Shown: piece by piece, positions 24,859 to 34,305 of the stretch
How the letters are laid out: every line of letters begins with the position of its first letter
Numbering within the stretch: position 1 is the stretch's first letter
Assembly (NCBI RefSeq): GCF_013114835.1
Contig: NZ_JAAVLW010000013.1
Location: 30,339 to 94,338, forward strand
Origin: Bradyrhizobium archetypum
GTDB lineage: Bacteria; Pseudomonadota; Alphaproteobacteria; Rhizobiales; Xanthobacteraceae
Length of the DNA stretch: 64,000 nt
Direction of reading: 5' to 3'
Position numbers and translations under genes: made by a program
Notes under the pieces: generated by a model
What the model saw: the letters and a program-made list of their open reading frames with translations, nothing else
Told to the model about the DNA's origin: nothing
The model's database searches: none

Positions 24859-27150
24859 ATGTCTTCCATCACCGCCACGCGGCAGCGCCGCTTCTGGCTT
24901 GCCAGCAGCTTCCTGATACCGATCGTATCGCTCGGCATTTCCGGCGCCCAGGCCCAGCAGACGCCATCCGAGCCATTGCCACCGATTGAGATAACCTCGC
25001 CCACAGACCCGAACCGGACCCGCGCAAAACCAAGCTACGATGAGCCATCGACGTCGCGCCGCGTCGTACCGGCGGCTGCGCCGTCGACCGCCACGCGGCC
25101 CGCGGCCGGGACCGGCTCGAACGTCGCTTCGCAAAGCGCCTCGCAAGGTGCGGGCGGCGGCGGCCGGCAGTTCTCCGGCATCGTCGGCACCTCGGCGACC
25201 GTGATCACCGCAGACGAGATCGCGCATTCGCCGGCGCAGACGCTGCCCGACATCATCGCACAGGTGCCGGGCGTGCAACTGCAATCGCTGTATGGTGGCG
25301 TGAACGGCGCCAAGACGACGGTTGACCTGCGCGGGTTTGGCGCATTCGCCACCGCCAATAGCCTCGTCCTGATCAATGGCCGCCGGCTCAACGATATCGA
25401 CATGGCCGGCGTCGATCTCTCGACCATTCCGCTCAATTCAATCGAACGGATCGAAATCAGCCGCGGCAACAGTGGCGCGGTGCTCTATGGCGATAACGCC
25501 GTCGGCGGCGTCGTCAACATCGTCTTGAAGAACGGCGCCAGCGGCCCGCCTGTCGCGATACGCAGCGAAGCCGGCGTCGGCTCGTTCAACCAGCGGCTTG
25601 CGAATATTTCGGCCGCGACCAACTACGGACCTTGGTCGACATCCTTCTATGGCAACGCCATCAAGTCTGATGGTTACCGGGTCAACAACGCCCTCGATCA
25701 GCGCAACGGGATCGGCAATCTCAATTATACCACACCGGACCTCAAGGCCTTCCTCACCGTGACTGGTGACGACCAGAAGCTCGGCTTCCCGGGCGGACGC
25801 ACCGTCGATCCCTCAATCGGGCTCAATCAACTCGTCACTGATCGCAGGGGCACCAACACGCCGTTCGATTACGGCAACCAGCAGGGAGCCAGCGCAACCA
25901 CCGGCTTTACCAAGACTATCATGAACGGCGTCGACCTGATCGTCGACGGCGGCGTTCGGAAGAAGGACACGCAAAGCGGTTTCTTCGGCGCGGTACCGTT
26001 TGCCTCGCCACTTCCGAGCTTCTCCTCCACTTATAACGACGCATCATTGCAGACCTGGTCGATCACGCCGCGACTGAGCGTTAAGAACTCGATCTTCGGA
26101 ATTCCCTCACAGATCCTGACCGGCATCGATTATTACGATGCGACGTTTCGCCAGGACCGCGGCGCGTTCAAGGGTCTTCCGCCGACCCACATCTACGACC
26201 TGTCGCAACAGACGCTGGCCGGCTACTGGCAGCACACTGTAGGACTGTTGCCGACGACCGATTTCTCCTATGGCGCCAGGGTTCAAAACACCAGCCTGAC
26301 TGCTCGGGATCGGTATGATCCCAATGCGCCCGGTTGCGCCATGTTCTTCAATTGCGGCGCTCAGGCTTCGCCGCTCGACAGCAACGAAACACAATACGCG
26401 CTGCATGCTGGCCTCGAGCATCGCCTCAATAACGTGTTCTCGGTATTCGGCCGCGCCGCACGCGCATTCCGGACCCCGACCGTCGACGAGCGCGTTTCCT
26501 CCGGTCCCGCCTTCGACGAGTTTTTCAATCCGATCGCCGGCAATTTCAAGCTGAAGACCCAGACATCGCACGATATCGAGGGCGGATTCCGCATCAAGAG
26601 CGGCGGCTTCCAGATGCAATCGAGCATCTACAACATGGATCTCGAGAACGAGATCCATTTCAATCCGGTGCTGTTTTTCAACGTCAACCTCGATCCGACC
26701 CGCCGCTACGGCTCCGAGACCAGCGCTTCGCTGCGTGTCAGCGACACCGTGCTGCTGCGGGGCGGTGTGGCGTACACCCGTGCCGTATTTCGCGAAGGAC
26801 CGTTCGCCGGCAACGATGTGCCGCTCGTATCGCGCTACACCGCGAGCAGCGGCGTGACCTGGAACATCTGGCAAAACTATCTGGTGTTCGACGCCACCGT
26901 GCGCGCTTGGAGCGAACGCTTCATGGACAATGATCAGGCCAACACCCAGCGCCGCATTCCGGCCGACGCCACCGTCGACCTGAAAGTGAGCGGCGCCTAC
27001 GATCGCTTCTTCTGGTCGGTCAGCGTGAACAATCTGTTCAACGCGCTGTACTACGACTACGCGATCGCCAGCTCGTTCACGCCGGGCCGGTTCGCGGCCT
27101 ATCCGCTGCCCGGCCGGACCTTCATGGTGAAGGCCGGCGCCACATTCTGA
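24859..27150 (+). CDS. btuB: TonB-dependent receptor, cobalamin-type (BtuB-like)
   Basis: The 763-residue outer-membrane protein has a signal peptide (about 1-33, ending AQA), a proline/serine-rich linker, a plug domain (FSGIVGTSATVITADEIAHS, VDLRGFGAFATANSLVLING, RIEISRGNSGAVLYGDNAVG) and a 22-strand-type barrel ending in an aromatic residue (KAGATF). Riboswitch control and the divergent BtuCDF-like importer make corrinoids the likely substrate. GAGGT at 24845-24849 precedes the start. The linker between signal peptide and plug (about 35-105) is longer than in E. coli BtuB. Confidence 0.92.
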   Translation: MSSITATRQRRFWLASSFLIPIVSLGISGAQAQQTPSEPLPPIEITSPTDPNRTRAKPSYDEPSTSRRVVPAAAPSTATRPAAGTGSNVASQSASQGAGGGGRQFSGIVGTSATVITADEIAHSPAQTLPDIIAQVPGVQLQSLYGGVNGAKTTVDLRGFGAFATANSLVLINGRRLNDIDMAGVDLSTIPLNSIERIEISRGNSGAVLYGDNAVGGVVNIVLKNGASGPPVAIRSEAGVGSFNQRLANISAATNYGPWSTSFYGNAIKSDGYRVNNALDQRNGIGNLNYTTPDLKAFLTVTGDDQKLGFPGGRTVDPSIGLNQLVTDRRGTNTPFDYGNQQGASATTGFTKTIMNGVDLIVDGGVRKKDTQSGFFGAVPFASPLPSFSSTYNDASLQTWSITPRLSVKNSIFGIPSQILTGIDYYDATFRQDRGAFKGLPPTHIYDLSQQTLAGYWQHTVGLLPTTDFSYGARVQNTSLTARDRYDPNAPGCAMFFNCGAQASPLDSNETQYALHAGLEHRLNNVFSVFGRAARAFRTPTVDERVSSGPAFDEFFNPIAGNFKLKTQTSHDIEGGFRIKSGGFQMQSSIYNMDLENEIHFNPVLFFNVNLDPTRRYGSETSASLRVSDTVLLRGGVAYTRAVFREGPFAGNDVPLVSRYTASSGVTWNIWQNYLVFDATVRAWSERFMDNDQANTQRRIPADATVDLKVSGAYDRFFWSVSVNNLFNALYYDYAIASSFTPGRFAAYPLPGRTFMVKAGATF

Positions 27151-27204
27151 CCGCAACAGCCGGTTTCGGCCGCGCCGGACCGCCTTGTCTGACGAGACAG
27201 TATT

Positions 27205-27235
27205 CTCCTGGGCATTGCCCGGGAGCATACTTTTT
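27205..27235 (+). terminator. Probable Rho-independent terminator after btuB
   Basis: CTCCTGGGC (27205-27213) pairs with GCCCGGGAG (27217-27225) around a three-base loop, with one G-T pair, and is followed after five bases by TTTTT (27231-27235). It lies 55 bases after the btuB stop. Confidence 0.75.
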
Positions 27236-27434
27236 CTGCTGAACGCCTGGCCTGCGCGTTTCGATCAGATCGGTTCCGACGCGCGCGATGATGAAGCGGA
27301 GCTTCACGGTCATGATTGATTTGATAAGAAAGCGGCTCATTTTCGACCGAAAATAACCATCCTCTGTGATCCGATCCCATGGTAAACCGCCGCAGACCGC
27401 TCGACGATATCTGTCGCGATCTCAGAGGTGTGAC

Positions 27435-27668
27435 ATGAACGATGAACCGAAGAGCGCTGCCGAACTGAAAGAGATCAGGCTGAACCGCAAGCGCGCCCAG
27501 GAGATCGAGGGTGTGAAGGCGATGGCCGAGATCGCGGCTGCGGATATCGCGATCCGACAGCGGACGGCGCGGCTGCGCGCGCTCCGTCTGGCGAAGGAAG
27601 CGGCCGATCGGCAAAATCAACCGGAGCCGAAGGCGAAAGCCAGGCCAAAGACTGCGAAAAGAGGCTGA
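27435..27668 (+). CDS. Small charged helical protein, 77 aa, unknown function
   Basis: The protein is rich in Ala, Lys, Arg and Glu, predicted helical through RKRAQEIEGVKAMAEIAA and RTARLRALRLAKEAADRQ, with a Pro/Lys-rich basic tail. No cysteine, signal or membrane segment is seen. AGAGGTG precedes ATG 27435. The next gene, six bases downstream, encodes a protein with the same RLKALRLAREA block, so the two look like a tandem duplication. A nucleic-acid-binding role is possible from the basic tail, but I do not recognise a family. Confidence 0.75.
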   Translation: MNDEPKSAAELKEIRLNRKRAQEIEGVKAMAEIAAADIAIRQRTARLRALRLAKEAADRQNQPEPKAKARPKTAKRG

Positions 27669-27674
27669 CTTGAA

Positions 27675-27956
27675 ATGACTAACGACGATCGTGATTTCGC
27701 CAACGCAACCATCGACAGAGCGGCAAGAGCCGCCGAGGATGCGAAATCAGTGAAGGCCGAGCGGGAAGCTGCTGCGAAGGCCGTGCTCGACAACATGGCA
27801 AGATTGAAGGCGTTGCGACTCGCGCGCGAAGCGACCGAACCGCCGCGCGCGCCCGCCGCCAAAAAGGCCCGCACCAAACCGGGGAAGCCGGCCGAAAAGG
27901 CGCCGGCCCTTTCCGACTGGCTGGCCAGCCAGCAAAACGGCGGACGGCGCATCTGA
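27675..27956 (+). CDS. Small charged helical protein, 93 aa, paralogue of its neighbour
   Basis: The protein repeats the plan of the upstream 77-residue gene: an acidic start, a helix with KAEREAAAKAVLDNMARLKA then LRLAREA, and a basic Pro/Ala/Lys tail, here extended by ALSDWLASQQNGGRR. Spacing of six bases indicates cotranscription. The C-terminal SDWLASQQ extension is absent from the first copy. Function is unknown. Confidence 0.78.
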   Translation: MTNDDRDFANATIDRAARAAEDAKSVKAEREAAAKAVLDNMARLKALRLAREATEPPRAPAAKKARTKPGKPAEKAPALSDWLASQQNGGRRI

Positions 27957-27987
27957 GTCAGCCAAGCAGACGCGAAGAGCCGGGGCG

Positions 27988-28230
27988 TTACGCCGGCCCC
28001 GGCCAATCGATCTTCGATCGCGTCTTGTTCTCGGCGTCGTAAACCTGCACCTGAAGCATTTGGAAGCGGTTCTTCAACGCCATGCCCGCCTCCTCGGCGG
28101 CTTCGACCGTTTCATAATGTGATTTGAAATGACCATCGACCACCAGTGAGTATCCGGTGGAGGGCGCCTTGTCGGCGCGGTCGGTTTTGCGCGGCTGCGG
28201 TTCGTCCACCACAGGGCGGGGCTTCTTCAT
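27988..28230 (-). CDS. Hypothetical protein, 80 aa
   Basis: The protein begins with a basic, proline-rich segment (MKKPRPVVDEPQPRKTDRAD) and continues with a compact alpha-beta region: GYSLVVDGHFKSHYETVEAA, then EEAGMALKNRFQMLQVQVYD. The pattern (strand, His-containing loop, helix, strand) suggests a small folded domain. It is convergent with the 93-residue gene and divergent from the small plus-strand gene at 28398. ATG 28230 is preferred to 28272 on composition. I do not recognise the family. Confidence 0.7.
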   Translation of the reverse strand: MKKPRPVVDEPQPRKTDRADKAPSTGYSLVVDGHFKSHYETVEAAEEAGMALKNRFQMLQVQVYDAENKTRSKIDWPGPA

Positions 28231-28397
28231 GCAGGCTCCGTATGTGAACGCCCTTTGGGCTGAACGCCGCAAAAAGGGCAGGAAGAATCGTCTGACCGGC
28301 GCTAGGATGGCTTCCGAACGCGGTCAGATTGAGATCATGCCGTTACCCTGAGTCGGCATGCAGCGCAAACGCCGATTGACTGGCGAGAAGGCATCGC

Positions 28398-28553
28398 ATG
28401 AACGGACCCAGTCGGAAGAACGAACCTCCGAAACAACCCGAGGATAAGCCGAAGAAGCCGCAACGTCCTCCGGTCGAGGAGGACGATTACGAGGACGGCG
28501 ACATCGCCACGCCAAAGCGCGACCGCACCGACAACGAAAATGAGCCGCTGTAG
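28398..28553 (+). CDS. Very small acidic/basic disordered protein, 51 aa
   Basis: ATG 28398 to TAG 28551 encodes 51 residues, almost all charged or proline: N-terminal SRKNEPPKQPEDKPKKPQRP, central EEDDYEDGD, then a TPKRDRTDNENEP end. Such composition is unlikely from a random frame in this GC-rich DNA and predicts a disordered protein. GAGAAGG lies about ten bases upstream. It joins three other small charged proteins here. Function is unknown. Confidence 0.6.
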   Translation: MNGPSRKNEPPKQPEDKPKKPQRPPVEEDDYEDGDIATPKRDRTDNENEPL

Positions 28554-28870
28554 CAGCAAGGAAAGTTGTCATCGCCCGGCTTGACCAGGCGATTTTAGTA
28601 TTCCGAGGCGCTTGTATTTGACGGAAGAGCCGCGGCGTACCGCCTTCGCGGGCGACGACGCGTTGAATATCCAACAAGGTCTTCCGCTTCAATCGCACGA
28701 ATGCTGTTCAGATCGAGCAGATGCGCGCCATTCAGGAGGCCATTTTTGCCTGCCCTGCCCTGCCCTGCGCCGGGGCAGCTATGCAGCGGCATTCATGGAC
28801 AAATAACTGCCGGCCTTTATTTTCAGCACGCCCCTGCCGGGGCCGCAGGCATTACACGGTTTGAACTGAC
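28554..28870. other. Gene-free stretch before an MFS gene
   Basis: The left third is the family E repeat listed separately. The remainder (28660-28870) contains a short CTGCC tandem (28750-28765) and presumably the promoter of the MFS gene. I see no convincing coding frame. Confidence 0.6.
28567..28659 (+). repeat. Intergenic repeat, family E
   Basis: GTCATCGCCCGGCTTGACCA begins a hairpin (28571-28579 with 28585-28593, one mismatch), followed by TTTT; the element closes with GCCTTCGCGGGCGACGAC, complementary to its start. Elements of this form are familiar from Bradyrhizobium-type genomes. The first hairpin could terminate the small gene ending at 28553. Confidence 0.65.
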
Positions 28871-30085
28871 ATGGTCGATATTCTGGCCGCACCGCAACAA
28901 GCCAAGGCAGACGCTTCGCTGCGCACGCTTGCAGCAATTTCCGCCGCCCATTGGGTCAGCCATTTCCATCTCTTCGTGCTGCCGATGCTGTTTCCCTTCC
29001 TTAAGGAACAACTTGGCGTCGGCTATATCGAGCTCGGTTTTGCGCTGACCGTGTTCGGCGTCATCTCCGGCCTCACCCAGGCTCCGATCGGCTATCTCGC
29101 CGACCATATCGGCGCGCGAAAGGTGCTGCTGATCGGGCTCACGGTCGGCGGCCTGGCACTGATCATGCTCGGGCTGCATCTGAGCTACGTTTCGCTGATC
29201 GTGTGCGCCGCTCTGCTTGGGCTTGCCAACAGCGTCTATCATCCGTGTGACTATGCGATCCTGTCGACGCATATGGACGAAGCGCGGATGGGTCGGGCGT
29301 TTTCGGTCCATACCTTTGCTGGTTTCCTCGGTGGTGCGGTGGCGCCTGCGATCATGGCTGCGCTGGTGGCAATCGTCGGCGGTCTCGGCGCATTGATTGT
29401 GGCCGGCGCCGTCGGCCCTGGCGTGGCGCTGTTGTTGATCGCCGGCCGCATTCCCGATGCGAGTTCGGCCGATCGCAAGACCGATGGCGCGCCCGCGCCA
29501 AAGCCGAGCATCGTGACACCGGCCATCATGGTGTTGACGATCTTCTTCATGCTGCTCGGCCTGTCCAATGCCGGCATCAGTAATTTCGGCGTGGTTGCGC
29601 TGATGAGCGGCTATGGCGTGGCGTTCTCGGCCGCCAATATCGCGCTGACCGCCTATCTCGGCGCCAGCGCGGCCGGCGTGCTGGCCGGCGGCTATCTCGC
29701 CGACCGCACCAGGCGCCACGGCAATGTCGCCGCCGCGTGTTTCGCCATCAACGCCGCCATCATCACCGTCATTGCGACGGTCAATTTGCCGTCGGTGGTG
29801 CTGGCTGCCGCGATGGGGCTCGCCGGTTTCCTCGGCGGCGTCATCGCGCCCTCGCGCGACATGCTGGTTCGTAACGCAGCTCCAGCCGGAGCTGCCGGCC
29901 GGGCGTTCGGCATCGTCTCCACCGGGTTCAATTTCAGCGGCATTCTCTCGCCGCTGCTGTTCGGCTGGATCATGGACCAGCAGCTGCCGCATTGGGTGTT
30001 CGGCGCGTCCGTGGCCTTCATGGTGCTGACGGTGCTGCTGGCGCTGGTCACCGACCGGAAGCCTGCGGAACCTGCCAAGCTGTAA
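28871..30085 (+). CDS. MFS transporter (Fsr-like)
   Basis: The 404-residue membrane protein has about twelve helices. The sequence GYLADHIGARKVLLIGLTVG is the superfamily loop 2-3 motif, and NSVYHPCDYAILS resembles the NSxxHP segment of the fosmidomycin-resistance subgroup. The substrate is unknown. It precedes a D-aminoacylase-like gene on the same strand, separated by 177 bases that contain a repeat, so cotranscription is doubtful. Confidence 0.87.
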   Translation: MVDILAAPQQAKADASLRTLAAISAAHWVSHFHLFVLPMLFPFLKEQLGVGYIELGFALTVFGVISGLTQAPIGYLADHIGARKVLLIGLTVGGLALIMLGLHLSYVSLIVCAALLGLANSVYHPCDYAILSTHMDEARMGRAFSVHTFAGFLGGAVAPAIMAALVAIVGGLGALIVAGAVGPGVALLLIAGRIPDASSADRKTDGAPAPKPSIVTPAIMVLTIFFMLLGLSNAGISNFGVVALMSGYGVAFSAANIALTAYLGASAAGVLAGGYLADRTRRHGNVAAACFAINAAIITVIATVNLPSVVLAAAMGLAGFLGGVIAPSRDMLVRNAAPAGAAGRAFGIVSTGFNFSGILSPLLFGWIMDQQLPHWVFGASVAFMVLTVLLALVTDRKPAEPAKL

Positions 30086-30089
30086 CTCC

Positions 30090-30175
30090 GGATCGATTTT
30101 ACGCGTTTTCTTCACGCGAACCGGTATCCACCTCCGGATCAAGTCCGAGGGCATGCTTCGCTTTAAAACGCTTTG
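30090..30175 (+). repeat. Intergenic repeat, family F
   Basis: TTTTACGCGTTTTCTTCACG followed by CGAACCGGTATCCACC, then TCAAGTCCGAGGGCATGCTT and CGCTTTAAAACGCTTTG. From memory this form is widespread in Bradyrhizobium/Rhodopseudomonas intergenic DNA. A small hairpin CGCGT/ACGCG lies within it. Confidence 0.55.
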
Positions 30176-30262
30176 ATGCATCCCTGAACCTCATCCCCGT
30201 CGGTTGACAGCATCTGGCGGCGTCGGATGATGCGCCAACAAGACAGATACGGGATGGAAGCC

Positions 30263-32005
30263 ATGACCTCGAACCCCGACCTCGTGATCCGCGGCGGCAC
30301 CATTGCCGATGGCAAGGGCGGCGACCTCTTCGAAGCCGATGTGGCGATTGCCGGCGGCCGCATCACCGAAGTTGGCAAGGTTACCGCGAAGGGCAACGAA
30401 GAGATCGACGCCAAGGGCAGACTGGTCACGCCGGGCTTTGTCGACGTCCACACCCATTACGACGGCCAGGTGACCTGGAGCCAGGACATCACGCCCTCCT
30501 CGCAGAATGGCGTCACGACGGCGATCATGGGCAATTGCGGCGTCGGCTTTGCGCCGTGCCGCCCAGAGGACCATGTCCGTCTGATCCAGTTGATGGAAGG
30601 CGTCGAGGATATTCCCGAGCCGGTGCTGAGCGCCGGCATTCCCTGGGCCTGGGAAAGCTTTCCCGATTACATGGACTGGCTCTCGAAGCGGAATTTCGAC
30701 ATGGACATCGGCGCGCAACTGCCGCACGCCGCCTTGCGCGTCTATGTGATGGGCGAGCGCGGCGCGCGCCGCGATCCGTCCACGCCCGAGGACAACAAGG
30801 CGATGGCGGCTCTGGCTGCCGATGCCGTGCGCGCCGGCGCACTCGGCTTCTCGACCTCGCGCACGCTCAACCACCGCACCTCGACCGGCGACTTCACGCC
30901 CACGCTGAAGGCCGGCGAGGATGAATTGACCGCAATCGCCGCAGCAATGCACGCGCAGGGCCGCAGCGTGCTGCAGTTCGTGCTCGATCTCTCCACCATC
31001 GACGAAGACCTGCCGATGATGCTGCGGGTGGCCGAGAACAGCAAGATCCCGGTATCGTTCTCGATCACCCAGAACGACAAGGCGCCGCAGCGCTGGCGGC
31101 AGACGCTCGAGACCATCCGCGAGGCCTCAATGCGCGGCCTGTCGATCACCGCGCAAATCGCGGCCCGCCCGGTCGGGCTTATGCTGGGCCTCGAATTGTC
31201 GCGCAACCCGTTCCAGACCCATCCGAGCTACCAGGCGATCGCGCATCTGCCACTTGCCGAACGTCTCGCGCGTCTGCGTCAGCCCGACGTGCGGAAAGCG
31301 ATCCTCAGCGAGCACGCCACCGCGACCGACGATCCGCTGTTCTTCCGGCCGAACTACGACAAGATGTACCTGCTCGGCAATCCGCCGGACTACGAGCAGC
31401 CGCCTGAGAATGCACTCGGTCCACAGGCCCGCCGCCATGGCAAGCAGCCGGAAGAGCTCGCCTATGACGCCATGCTGACCGATGACGGCCGCGGCATGCT
31501 CTATGTGCCGTTCCTCAATTACGCCGACGGCAACCTCGATGCTGTCAGCGAGATGCTGCGTGATCCCAATGCGGTGCCGGGCCTCTCCGACGGCGGCGCG
31601 CATTGCGGCATCATCTGCGATGCCAGCTTCCCGACTTATCTGCTGACGCATTGGACACGCGACCGGAGCCGCGGTGAAAAACTGCCGATCCCGTTCGTGG
31701 TGGCGGCGCAGTCGCGCAAGACCGCGCTTTCGGTCGGCCTCTACGACCGCGGCGTGATCGCGCCGGGATTCAAGGCCGACGTCAACGTGATCGACTACGG
31801 TCGCCTGCATCTGCATCCGCCAAAGGTGCACTATGACCTGCCGGTCGGCGGCCGCCGCCTGATGCAGCAGGTCGACGGCTATGACGCGACCATCGTCTCA
31901 GGCGTGGTGACGCAGCGCGGCGGCAAGGCCACCGGCGTACGCCCCGGCAAGCTGGTGCGCGGCGCGCAAGGCTCAAAGCCACAGTTCGATGCGGCCGCGA
32001 GCTAG
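30263..32005 (+). CDS. N-acyl-D-amino-acid deacylase-like amidohydrolase
   Basis: The 580-residue protein is a metal-dependent amidohydrolase of the D-aminoacylase group. It begins LVIRGGTIADGKGGDLFEAD (urease-alpha-like composite domain), has the metal-binding VDVHTHYDGQ and the loop MGNCGVGFAP, and closes with LSDGGAHCG and the C-terminal return to the small domain (GVIAPGFKADVNVID). It probably hydrolyses N-acyl or related amides; the substrate is not determined. ATG 30263 has GGAAG just upstream; 30254 and 30227 are in-frame alternatives. MFS genes flank it. Confidence 0.88.
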   Translation: MTSNPDLVIRGGTIADGKGGDLFEADVAIAGGRITEVGKVTAKGNEEIDAKGRLVTPGFVDVHTHYDGQVTWSQDITPSSQNGVTTAIMGNCGVGFAPCRPEDHVRLIQLMEGVEDIPEPVLSAGIPWAWESFPDYMDWLSKRNFDMDIGAQLPHAALRVYVMGERGARRDPSTPEDNKAMAALAADAVRAGALGFSTSRTLNHRTSTGDFTPTLKAGEDELTAIAAAMHAQGRSVLQFVLDLSTIDEDLPMMLRVAENSKIPVSFSITQNDKAPQRWRQTLETIREASMRGLSITAQIAARPVGLMLGLELSRNPFQTHPSYQAIAHLPLAERLARLRQPDVRKAILSEHATATDDPLFFRPNYDKMYLLGNPPDYEQPPENALGPQARRHGKQPEELAYDAMLTDDGRGMLYVPFLNYADGNLDAVSEMLRDPNAVPGLSDGGAHCGIICDASFPTYLLTHWTRDRSRGEKLPIPFVVAAQSRKTALSVGLYDRGVIAPGFKADVNVIDYGRLHLHPPKVHYDLPVGGRRLMQQVDGYDATIVSGVVTQRGGKATGVRPGKLVRGAQGSKPQFDAAAS

Positions 32006-32087
32006 CGCTGCGCTACCTCAACATATTGGTGACGTCCCTGCGAAGAATGCGTCCGTTCGCAGGCACGACGGATGATTTGTTATTGCC

Positions 32088-33362
32088 TCATGCGAATTTC
32101 GGCTGGGCCGCGGCCTGGGCCATCAGCCTCGCGCGCTCCGTGTTCGGCCACAGCAGCAGCAGTCCAAGCAATCCCGACGCCGCCATGATCACCGCGTTGA
32201 TGGTGAAGCCCGTCATGTAGCCTTCGAGCGGCGCAGCCGCGTTCTGGATCACGACGCCCATTACCGAGGGCGCAATCATGCCCGCCAGCGTATAGATTGC
32301 GCCGTAGATCGCGATGACCGCGCCGCGCTGCTGCACCGGCGTGAATTCGCCGAGCATCGGCGGGCAGACCACATAGATCGAGCCGCAGAGTCCCGAGCCG
32401 ACCACGAGGAAGGCGATCTGCCATCCCGCGCCATTGACATACGGAAGAACCGCGAGAATCAGCCCGCCGACAATCAGCGGGACAGAGCCGAGTATGCCGC
32501 GTGCGCCGCGCGTGGTGTATCCGCGCGTCAGCATCACCTGTGAGATCCAACCGGTCAGCAGCACGACGGCCGCCCCGAACACCCAGGGCAGCACCGAAAT
32601 CCAGCCCGCGTCCTTCTGCGAGAAGCCGAGCCCCTTGACGATGAACGGCGTGAACCAGGTCAAACCGAGCGACAGCGCCCAGTAGGCGCCGAAGGTCGCC
32701 GCGCAGCAGCCGATGAACGTGCGCGAGGTCAGAAGCTGGAGATAAGGAACGCGCGGATCGGTTGTTGCCGTCGTAACGGTGTGAACGAGCGGTCCTTCCT
32801 TGCCCATGACGAGCCAGGCGGCACCCCACATCAGGCCGACGATTCCGAGCGCGCCGAAGGCGTAATGCCAGCTATGATTGACGATGATCCAATTGAGCGC
32901 CGGCACCGCTAGGATGACGCCGAAAGCCGAGCCCTGCGAAAGAATGGCGGTGGGCAGCGTGCGCTTCTCGTCGGGAAACCATTTGTAGATGGCGTGCGCC
33001 GCCACTGCGAACGCTGGCCCCTCACCGGCGCCGAGAATGATGCGGCAGATCACCAGCGTCGCGAAACCGACGGTGCCGACCATCGGAAATTGCGCGACCG
33101 ACCAGATCACCGCCATCACGAGCAGCACCCAGCGGGTGTCGACGCGGTTGACGATGAAGCCGACGACGATGGCCGAGATCGAAAACAGGAAAAAGAACGA
33201 GGAGCCGAGGAAGCCGAACTGTTCTGGCGAGAGTTTCAGCTCGTCCATGATCGGGGCGCCGGCAAGGCCGACCACGATCTTGTCGGCAAAGTTCACCAGC
33301 ATGAACAGAAACAGCAGAAACGTGATTTTCCAGGCGCCTTTGGGCGTCGGTTGCGCGGTCAT
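32088..33362 (-). CDS. MFS transporter, anion:cation symporter (ACS) type
   Basis: The 424-residue carrier has twelve predicted helices and the ACS-family signature LGAGEGPAFAVAAHAIYKWF followed by PDEKRTLPTAI. ACS members import hexuronates, phthalate-type aromatic acids and other organic anions. The substrate is unknown. It is convergent with the D-aminoacylase gene. ATG 33362 follows GGGGAAAA; the frame stays open upstream to 33578 but that part is unlike a protein. Confidence 0.88.
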   Translation of the reverse strand: MTAQPTPKGAWKITFLLFLFMLVNFADKIVVGLAGAPIMDELKLSPEQFGFLGSSFFFLFSISAIVVGFIVNRVDTRWVLLVMAVIWSVAQFPMVGTVGFATLVICRIILGAGEGPAFAVAAHAIYKWFPDEKRTLPTAILSQGSAFGVILAVPALNWIIVNHSWHYAFGALGIVGLMWGAAWLVMGKEGPLVHTVTTATTDPRVPYLQLLTSRTFIGCCAATFGAYWALSLGLTWFTPFIVKGLGFSQKDAGWISVLPWVFGAAVVLLTGWISQVMLTRGYTTRGARGILGSVPLIVGGLILAVLPYVNGAGWQIAFLVVGSGLCGSIYVVCPPMLGEFTPVQQRGAVIAIYGAIYTLAGMIAPSVMGVVIQNAAAPLEGYMTGFTINAVIMAASGLLGLLLLWPNTERARLMAQAAAQPKFA

Positions 33363-33618
33363 GGCTGTTTTCCCCATTTTTGTGTAGCTGGCTCTTAAAA
33401 GATCGGCCGGTTCCAATGGTACTAGGGCTTGCCGGCAAGGCAACCGGGATTTGTCGGCAAATGCCGCGCTCCGCAACTGCAGGCTGCTACGAGAGGCACA
33501 TGCTGCAACCGGATCACGATCGCGGTACGATGAGGCCATGATCCAGAACGCCCGCTCTGATATGTTGCATGCCACCACGTCAGGGGATTTTCATGGTCAA
33601 ATCGGTCGATCGTTGCGC

Positions 33619-34305
33619 ATGACCAACGGCAATCCCAAGGTGACCGGCCCCGTACTTCAGGTGGCCGGCCTGACCAAGAGCTACCGCACGGCCGGCGAAG
33701 AGATCGCAGTGCTGCGCGGGGTAAACCTGACCGTCGCCGCCGGCGAGACCGTCGCGCTGACAGGCGAATCCGGCAGCGGCAAGAGCACGCTCTTGCACCT
33801 GATCGCAGGTCTCGATGCAGCCGACGGCGGCGAGATCAGGCTGGCGGATGCGCAGGTCTGCGAACTCAGCGATGCCGACCGCGCGGAAATGCGCCGCGAC
33901 CGGCTTGGCCTGGTGTTTCAGCAATTCAACCTGATCCCCAGCCTCACGGTGGATGACAACCTCGCTTTCCAGTCGCGCATTGCCGGCCGTCACGATATGG
34001 CCTGGCACAACGAGTTGGTGGAGCGGCTCGGGCTCGGGCGTCTGCTGAAACGCTACCCCGAGCAACTATCCGGTGGCCAGCAACAGCGCGTCGCCATCGG
34101 CCGGGCGCTGGCGATCAAGCCATTGTTGCTGCTCGCCGACGAACCGACCGGCAACCTCGACGAGGATACTGCGGACGAGGTGCTGGCACTGGCACGCGAC
34201 CTGGTGGCCCGCAGCGGCTGCGGATTTCTGATGGTGACGCATAGCGCAAGGCTAGCTGCGACCCTCGACCGACAGGTTAACCTGCATGCCGGGGTGATCG
34301 CGTGA
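33619..34305 (+). CDS. ABC transporter ATPase, LolD/AttE-like
   Basis: The 228-residue ATPase has Walker A GESGSGKSTLL, Q-loop FQQFNLIPSLT, signature LSGGQQQRVAIGRALA and Walker B LLLLADEPTGNLD, the arrangement of the MacB/LolD group. Its stop overlaps the start of an FtsX-type permease by four bases. The following lipocalin-like gene makes the set resemble attE-F-G-H of Agrobacterium. Start 33619 is chosen by alignment with family N-termini; longer in-frame starts at 33538 and 33562 exist. Confidence 0.9.
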   Translation: MTNGNPKVTGPVLQVAGLTKSYRTAGEEIAVLRGVNLTVAAGETVALTGESGSGKSTLLHLIAGLDAADGGEIRLADAQVCELSDADRAEMRRDRLGLVFQQFNLIPSLTVDDNLAFQSRIAGRHDMAWHNELVERLGLGRLLKRYPEQLSGGQQQRVAIGRALAIKPLLLLADEPTGNLDEDTADEVLALARDLVARSGCGFLMVTHSARLAATLDRQVNLHAGVIA

